Part shown: in pieces, positions 14,207-17,044 of the stretch
Layout of the letters: each line of letters starts with the position of its first letter
Position numbering within the stretch: position 1 is the stretch's first letter
Assembly: GCA_004124535.1 (NCBI GenBank)
Contig: SCKQ01000048.1
Coordinates: 1-17,044, forward strand
Reading direction: 5' to 3'
From: Fidelibacterota bacterium
GTDB lineage: Bacteria; Marinisomatota; Marinisomatia; Marinisomatales; TCS55
Length of the DNA stretch: 17,044 nt
The notes under the pieces: generated by a model
The model's database searches: none
What the model was told of the DNA's origin: nothing
The model's input: only the letters and a program-made list of their open reading frames with translations
Position numbers and translations under genes: made by a program

Positions 14207-17044
14207 ATGAGAAAAATTTATCTAGCCCTTATGATTATTACTATTTTAAAAGCGCAAGATATGTCTTGGGATTCCAATGGCCTTCCAATTCGACAAGGGG
14301 TCCACATTGAATGGCAGCGGACGGTGTGTCCTGGTGAGCCCGGAAGTATAATTTTCGTTTGGTCAGATACACGCTACGGCAGCCGAAATGTATTTGCTCA
14401 AAAAGTAGATTCCTCTGGGTCCTTATTGTGGGGCACGGGGGGTAGCGATGTTACTAATTTGCCCGGCCGGCAAGAGGATCCTGTTGCAATTACCGATGGT
14501 AATGGTGGTGCATTCATTGCCTGGGTAGACTATCGGTTTGATGAAGAAGGTGACATTTTCATTCAGCATGTTGATAATGAAGGAAATCGACTTATGGATA
14601 ATGATGGAGTGGCACTGGCACGGATAAATGGTAGGCATTTAAGTATTAACATGTGTACGGACAGCTTGGGTGGAGTCTATGTGGCCTGGCAGGATAAACG
14701 AAATTTCCTCGATGATGATATTTATGGAACCCATGTTTCTTCGGATCACCAGGTTATTGCTCCGGCCAGTGGGATAGCCATTATTGAAATGAATGGTACT
14801 CAAGGCGCCAAAAGTCTTGAATATGCTGGTAATAACGAAGCCACGATTATCTGGTCTGATACACGCAGTGGATCTGGAAATGATATTTACTGCCAAAAAC
14901 TGAACATGGATATGGATAAAATCTTTGCTGATGATGGTTTAGCGGTCGCCGCCACTGCTGATCTCGAGACTGCACCTAGAACAACATATATGACGAACGA
15001 CACTTCATTTATTATTTGGCAATCCGGCACAGAAAACACCGATATTTTCTACAATATTTTGACTAGTAACGGGTTATTATTTACTGACGCAGTTCAGCTA
15101 TGTAATTATGATTCTCCGAAAGTAAGCCCCAGGGTTAAGCGGAATAGTTTAGGGGATATTTTCATCCAGTGGATCGATTATAGATCAGATCCCACGGAAG
15201 GCAATCATTTCTTTCAGCGAATTACAGATAGCGGTGGCATAGTTTGGGATGACAATGGTGTACAGTTAGACCCAAGTGGTGATGACCACCATGCCCGGTT
15301 TTCAGCAGGATCCTCAGGAGAAGTTTTCGTCTATTGGGAGCGTGGTACATTCCCTAATGTGGATATCATGTATCAGAAGATAGAGTCGGATGGCACGTTA
15401 CTTTTGGATGACGCGTTATTCATTTCTGATGCGACCGGTTATCAATCTATGCCTAATGTGTTAGTTGATGATGGTAATGGTGCGTTCGTGGTATTCTCGG
15501 ATCAGGGAAATGGCAGTATTGATCTGAAAGTACAGAAAACTGATGGCTCAACAGCGAATTTTGATACAAATGGTCTAATAGCTATGCCCGGACTGGATGG
15601 TGATATAGAATACACTAAACCCATGTATTCAGGTGATGATGTTATCCTAACTTGGATTGATGCTCGGGATGGAAAAAAAGTTTTTGGCAGAACTCTTGAT
15701 GGTAGCGGCCCAGACCCGGGATTACAAAATGGCTTAATGTTAACTGAATTTGACAGTTATACATTTCAGTTGGAAAATGAACCGGTAACATTATTAGCAC
15801 ATGATTTTCTTTTTACAGCTGCTTTTGATGCCTCAAGTGGAGCAAAGTTAGTTCGTATTAACAAGTTTGATCTGGAATATCAGATGCAATGGCCCAGTGG
15901 TGGTCAGATAGTTTATCAAGGTCCTGCTGACCAGCGAAAGGTCCATTTATTTGAGACGCCAGATGGAATCGGTGTTGTTTGGTCAGAGATCCGCGATGAA
16001 ATAGATTTTGATCTGTTCTATCAACGTTACGATTTGGATGGTCTACCTCAATTTGATTCTGCTGGTGTGACCTTAATAGATGGTTTTTGGGTGGATAATT
16101 ATGTTGAGGGCATTTATTCAACACCTGATGGGGATTTCATAATAGTATGGGTGGACGATATTTGGGGTGCTGGCTCTCTTAAATATCAGAAATTTACCCT
16201 GGCCGGTCAAATAGCAGATAGCTGGCCTAGTGATGGTTATACGCTATCATCAACAGGGGACCCGGAAAAACTCAGTGGCAGTATCAGTGGCTCTGCTGAT
16301 GGAATACTTGTAGCTTGGGAGGAATTTTATAATTTTAATAAAAATATAAAGGCGAATATAATTCACTGGGATGGATCGTTGCAGTGGACAGGTGGATTAC
16401 TTTTGACAACTGCAGAGAATGACCAAATCAACTTAGAACTTGCTGTAGATGAACTGAGTCAGACGGCCTTTGTAGTATGGGAGGATTTTCAAAATGGAAA
16501 CGATCTAGATATCGTTGGTCAGTTTCTAGACTTGTCCAATAATAGTCTTTATGGTGATAATATTTTTATTTGTGATAATGATCTATACCAGCAGTCACCA
16601 GCAGTCAGACGGGTAAATGAAGGCTATTACCTTATTGTTTGGGAAGATGAGAGAGGATTTGAGAATGAAGATCCAGTATTGGCCGGTGGCCTAGATATTT
16701 ATGCGCAGGTTGTGCATTATGCAGATGGCCTAAAATATTCTACAGCGGGTGTTATTCTATGTCAAGAATACCATGATCAAAAGAAACCACAGATTTCACT
16801 TCTGTACACCGATGGAAGTGAAATAGATAATAAATGGTTTGTGCACTGGGAGGATATGCGCAGTTCGGGAAAGGCTGATCTGGTTAACCTCTATGGTCAG
16901 GCGATTCAGGTAGCTGATGCAATGACTGCTGATCCATCATCCCTAATGCCCGACCAATATTATATAGGGAATGCTTATCCAAATCCGTTCAATGGAACAG
17001 TAAAGATAGATATTGCTATCCCATCATTGCAGCCAGTAGATATT
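14207..17044 (+). CDS. Large secreted WxDxR-repeat protein with T9SS sorting tail, 3' partial
   Basis: The frame is open from 14207 to the window edge (946 codons, no stop). The signal peptide is [17 protein letters not shown]. The body is built of repeats with the core W-x-D-x-R followed by a Gly/Asp turn and a D-I-Y/F-x-Q strand. Clear copies start at 14360 (WSDTR), 14522 (WVDYR), 14687 (WQDKR), 14852 (WSDTR), 15170 (WIDYR), 15653 (WIDAR), 16640 (WEDER) and 16847 (WEDMR), with weaker ones at 15980 (WSEIR) and between. This looks like a pair of beta-propellers. At 16955-17044 comes [20 protein letters not shown], the start of a type A T9SS (Por) sorting domain that usually runs about 75-85 residues, so roughly 50 residues and the stop are missing. 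The ATG at 14201 is an alternative start. The protein is probably displayed on or released from the cell surface; its ligand is unknown. It lies 9 bases after the lipoprotein gene. Confidence -1.
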   Translation, partial: MRKIYLALMIITILKAQDMSWDSNGLPIRQGVHIEWQRTVCPGEPGSIIFVWSDTRYGSRNVFAQKVDSSGSLLWGTGGSDVTNLPGRQEDPVAITDGNGGAFIAWVDYRFDEEGDIFIQHVDNEGNRLMDNDGVALARINGRHLSINMCTDSLGGVYVAWQDKRNFLDDDIYGTHVSSDHQVIAPASGIAIIEMNGTQGAKSLEYAGNNEATIIWSDTRSGSGNDIYCQKLNMDMDKIFADDGLAVAATADLETAPRTTYMTNDTSFIIWQSGTENTDIFYNILTSNGLLFTDAVQLCNYDSPKVSPRVKRNSLGDIFIQWIDYRSDPTEGNHFFQRITDSGGIVWDDNGVQLDPSGDDHHARFSAGSSGEVFVYWERGTFPNVDIMYQKIESDGTLLLDDALFISDATGYQSMPNVLVDDGNGAFVVFSDQGNGSIDLKVQKTDGSTANFDTNGLIAMPGLDGDIEYTKPMYSGDDVILTWIDARDGKKVFGRTLDGSGPDPGLQNGLMLTEFDSYTFQLENEPVTLLAHDFLFTAAFDASSGAKLVRINKFDLEYQMQWPSGGQIVYQGPADQRKVHLFETPDGIGVVWSEIRDEIDFDLFYQRYDLDGLPQFDSAGVTLIDGFWVDNYVEGIYSTPDGDFIIVWVDDIWGAGSLKYQKFTLAGQIADSWPSDGYTLSSTGDPEKLSGSISGSADGILVAWEEFYNFNKNIKANIIHWDGSLQWTGGLLLTTAENDQINLELAVDELSQTAFVVWEDFQNGNDLDIVGQFLDLSNNSLYGDNIFICDNDLYQQSPAVRRVNEGYYLIVWEDERGFENEDPVLAGGLDIYAQVVHYADGLKYSTAGVILCQEYHDQKKPQISLLYTDGSEIDNKWFVHWEDMRSSGKADLVNLYGQAIQVADAMTADPSSLMPDQYYIGNAYPNPFNGTVKIDIAIPSLQPVDI
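16955..17044 (+). other. T9SS type A C-terminal sorting domain (start only)
   Basis: The sequence [19 protein letters not shown] shows the hallmark Y/F-x-L/I-x-x-x-YPNPFN opening of Por-type sorting tails, which direct proteins through the type IX secretion system for surface attachment or release. The window ends about 30 residues into it. Confidence -1.

Noticed and set aside
14423..16124. Several minus-strand open frames of 71-88 residues (14423-14638, 14639-14896, 15858-16124)
   Set aside because: All lie opposite the continuous + strand repeat protein, which has an uninterrupted frame from 14207 to the window end.
1..17044. CRISPR array, insertion sequence, tRNA, phage or defence genes
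   Set aside because: I looked for spaced direct repeats, transposase motifs, tRNA-like cloverleaf sequences and restriction or nuclease domains and saw none. The genes are all envelope or secretion related.

Overview
The window looks like a chromosomal segment from an uncultured, AT-rich diderm bacterium of the FCB superphylum. Candidatus Marinimicrobia (SAR406) or a near relative is my best guess. This rests on gene content: a gingipain-type C25 peptidase with FCB accessory modules and a C-terminal dockerin, a secreted protein ending in a type IX secretion (Por) sorting tail, and signal peptides cut just before Gln. No 16S or tRNA gene is present to fix the taxonomy.

Every gene lies on the + strand. 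The largest gap between coding regions is 19 bases (4930-4948), and most junctions overlap or touch, so no stretch over 300 bases lacks a gene. I see no tRNA, rRNA, CRISPR array, insertion sequence or convincing intrinsic terminator.

Region 1 (1-4929): the C-terminal part of a large Ig-like repeat protein, then a type IV pilus / type II secretion trio: assembly ATPase (PilB/GspE), inner-membrane platform protein (PilC/GspF) and prepilin peptidase (PilD/GspO). No pilin or secretin is in the window, so pilus and secretion roles cannot be separated.

Region 2 (4949-8557): a 1202-residue secreted C25-family protein. Its catalytic Cys is recognisable, but the usual catalytic His position reads Tyr. 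It ends in a dockerin domain. A perfect 7-3-7 inverted repeat sits just upstream, overlapping the end of pilD and the start of the ribosome binding site.

Region 3 (8564-14197): pgsB, pgsC and pgsW, the inner-membrane poly-gamma-glutamate system, tightly coupled to three envelope genes. These encode a periplasmic protein with two tandem copies of an undescribed domain, a putative outer-membrane beta-barrel protein, and a beta-propeller lipoprotein (LVIVD-like). I infer that this is a diderm-adapted poly-gamma-glutamate synthesis, export or anchoring module. The later genes are the most interesting part of the window, because I do not recognise them as known PGA components.

Region 4 (14207-end): a large secreted repeat protein (WxDxR repeats, probably beta-propeller) with a T9SS sorting tail that is cut by the window edge.
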